Part shown: piece after piece, positions 35,401 through 36,033 of the stretch
Position numbering within the stretch: the stretch's first letter is position 1
How the letters are laid out: every line of letters starts with the position of its first letter
From: Haliscomenobacteraceae bacterium
GTDB lineage: Bacteria > Bacteroidota > Bacteroidia > Chitinophagales > Saprospiraceae
Direction of reading: 5' to 3'
Assembly: GCA_947501115.1 (NCBI GenBank)
Contig: CANMVX010000038.1
Coordinates: forward strand, 1 to 36,033
Length of the DNA stretch: 36,033 bases
Made by a program: the position numbers and the translations under genes
Notes under the pieces: generated by a model
What the model was told of the DNA's origin: nothing
The model's database searches: none
Seen by the model: the letters and a program-made list of their open reading frames with translations, nothing else

Positions 35401-35778
35401 GGAGAAATCATTCAATTAACAAAAGAAGAACTGGAAATTGTTCCCGTAGATATCCCAGGTTGGTTGGTCGCAACAGATGCAGGATTAACTGTGGCGCTCG
35501 ATATTCAATTAAGTGATGAACTTATCGCTGAAGGTATGGCCAGAGAATTGGTAAATCGTATCCAAAATATTCGGAAGTCCAGTGATTTTAATGTCACTGA
35601 TAAAATAGCTATTCAATTGGAAGCGCTTGATTTCGTAAAACCTGCCGTTAAAAAGTATGCTTCCTATATTTGTAGTGAAACGCTAGCTGAAAAACTTGAT
35701 GTAGTGGAAAAAGGGGACGGCGGTGAAATGCTGGACCTTCCCGAAGGTGAAATTTGGATTAAAGTGACCTTGAGTTAA
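32497..35778 (+). CDS. ileS: Isoleucyl-tRNA synthetase, type 2 (IleRS2)
   Basis: Class I aminoacyl-tRNA synthetase charging tRNA-Ile, 1093 residues. Order: N-terminal Rossmann half with GPPSANGMPGIHHVMARAIKD (45-65), the CP1 editing domain (about 190-390, including the threonine-rich LAWTTTPWTLPSNTALAVG and FGADD), the KMSKR loop (641-645), the anticodon-binding domain (about 690-850), and a long C-terminal extension without the zinc-finger cysteines of type 1 enzymes. The length and SANGMPGIHH form place it in the eukaryote-like type 2 group. The HIGH motif reads G54-I-H-H57 rather than H-I-G-H. That GxHH form has been described in IleRS2 enzymes with very high mupirocin resistance; resistance here is inference. 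WVDLENPYVT and SRYWGIPLPIW are standard. Confidence 0.97.
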   Translation: MFKEFKGLNLPQIDKEILEYWDNAQIFQKSIDQRDSNQPFVFYEGPPSANGMPGIHHVMARAIKDIFCRFQTMKGKRVERKGGWDTHGLPIELSVEKELGITKEDIGKSISVEEYNDKCRETVMRYKDKWDAITKQMGYWVDLENPYVTYTNEYIESVWWLISQLYQKGLLYKGYTIQPYSPAAGTGLSSHELNMPNAYQEITDISAVAQFKVKGEVNTFILAWTTTPWTLPSNTALAVGKDIRYVKVHTFNRYTKEECFVILAKDRFSSYFSEQQPDLQPDQMKAGNQPIPYIEIVGEYSGRELEGIHYEQLLSYVIPEGKAFEVILGDFVTTSDGTGIVHISPTFGADDFKVAKLNGIAALTVPDVNGNPMPLVDKQGKFVSQVTDFAGRYVKDYGQKEERSVDTDITIKLKTENKLFVSEKYVHSYPHCWRTDKPILYYPLDSWFIKTSSLKERMVQLNQTINWKPASTGEGRFGKWLENLQDWNLSRSRYWGIPLPIWRSADAKEEICIQSIAQLKMEIDRANDVLGLQQSVPADLHRPYMDEIILVSANGEKLFRELDLIDVWFDSGAMPYAQWHYPFENKEKFEQNFPADFIAEGVDQTRGWFYTLHAIGVMVFDSVAFKNVVSNGLVLDKNGQKMSKRLGNGIDPFSTIEKYGADATRWYMISNAQPWDNLKFDLSGIEEVSRKFFGTLYNTYSFFALYANIDQFKWSSAEVPLEKRPEIDRWVLSELNTLIHLVDTDYATYEPTNATRKIMEFVDENLSNWYVRLCRRRFWKGEMSEDKLAAYQTLYTCLNVVSRLMAPVAPFFADWLYRNLQEGALEKGPESVHLALIPVSDSGIIDHALEERMAYAQRISSLVLSLRKKEKLKVRQPLQKMLIPILNDNFEKQVEGVKDLILAEVNVKEIEYVSGAGNIIQKKVKPDFKSLGKKLGKNMKAVADALASLSQEDIQQIEKSGSFETNISGEIIQLTKEELEIVPVDIPGWLVATDAGLTVALDIQLSDELIAEGMARELVNRIQNIRKSSDFNVTDKIAIQLEALDFVKPAVKKYASYICSETLAEKLDVVEKGDGGEMLDLPEGEIWIKVTLS

Positions 35779-35962
35779 AGACATGTGACCCTTGGCAATA
35801 GACATGTGACCCCTCCGGGGTCAGGACAAAAATGAACCGACCCCTCTGGGGTCGCACGTTTCTAGCATGTTAGGCCGCAAGGCGCACAATAGTTCGATGG
35901 ACATTTATTATCGCAAGGCGCAAATGGTACAATGAAAACATTTATTATCGCAAGGCGCAAAT
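35779..35962. repeat. Cluster of short direct and inverted repeats after ileS
   Basis: Starting right at the ileS stop, AGACATGTGACCC occurs at 35779-35791 and 35800-35812. Two perfect 7-bp hairpins follow: TGACCCC-TCC-GGGGTCA (35807-35823) and CGACCCC-TCT-GGGGTCG (35838-35854). CGCAAGGCGCA occurs three times (35876, 35912, 35949). The last two copies are embedded in a perfect 25-bp direct repeat at 35901-35925 and 35938-35962 (period 37). There is no coding potential. They resemble small intergenic repeats dispersed in Bacteroidota genomes. Confidence 0.75.
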
Positions 35963-35968
35963 AGCATA

Positions 35969-36008
35969 AAAAAAGGGAGGCTATCTTTTTAGACAGCCTC
36001 CCTTTTTT
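35969..36008. terminator. Strong bidirectional intrinsic terminator
   Basis: GGGAGGCT (35975-35982) pairs with AGCCTCCC (35995-36002). The stem continues inward after one A-C mismatch with TCT/AGA (loop TTTT) and outward with six A-T pairs (35969-35974 with 36003-36008). T runs on both strands make it usable in both directions. It would end the ileS transcript and that of any convergent gene beyond the window. Confidence 0.9.
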
Positions 36009-36033
36009 ATAACGTTTTCTATTTACTACAAAG

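Overview
The window is a 36 kb stretch of an AT-rich Bacteroidota chromosome, most likely from a Saprospiria-like or related lineage. The reasons are: a type IX secretion (T9SS) sorting domain, a DUF4294 protein, a fused HAD-IGPD hisB, a type 2 isoleucyl-tRNA synthetase, few Shine-Dalgarno sequences, and several TAnnTTTG boxes of the Bacteroidota promoter type. Almost everything is chromosomal housekeeping. I see no prophage, transposase or CRISPR array. The lineage call is inference.

Layout. (1) 1-3447, + strand: the 3' part of a TolC-like outer-membrane gene, a secreted M28 peptidase and cutC. (2) 3458-4848, - strand: an unrecognised membrane-anchored protein and an MtfA-like protein whose HExxH zinc motif is broken. 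(3) 4951-12120, + strand: tRNA-Phe, a 20-codon histidine-rich leader peptide with a complete attenuator, then hisG-hisD-(secreted N-formylglutamate amidohydrolase-like gene)-hisC-hisB-hisH-hisA, mostly joined by short overlaps. hisF and hisIE are absent. (4) uvrA and a bacterial GH3 adenylate-forming enzyme. (5) Two overlapping glycosyltransferase genes on the - strand. (6) 19421-27649, + strand: DUF4294 protein, a 56-residue membrane miniprotein, an FAD/Fe-S D-2-hydroxyacid dehydrogenase, a CNNM/CorC transporter, glutamate formimidoyltransferase, lgt and odhB. (7) A BCCT transporter overlapping a large protein of unknown function (- strand). (8) 30688-31579, about 0.9 kb without genes: five perfect hairpins, then an imperfect ~98-bp tandem repeat whose stems show compensatory changes. 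(9) A PlsC-like acyltransferase and ileS. (10) A repeat-rich tail ending in a strong terminator.

Most notable: the histidine operon appears to be controlled by ribosome-mediated attenuation. The leader ORF has four consecutive His codons and is followed by mutually exclusive antiterminator and terminator hairpins, all readable in the sequence. The leader starts only 14 bases after a tRNA-Phe gene, and no separate promoter is visible, so tRNA and his operon may share one transcript. The operon also carries a secreted T9SS cargo enzyme between hisD and hisC and lacks its last two steps. Secondary leads are the covarying tandem repeat, the degenerate MtfA homologue, the GIHH active-site motif of IleRS, and the miniprotein.
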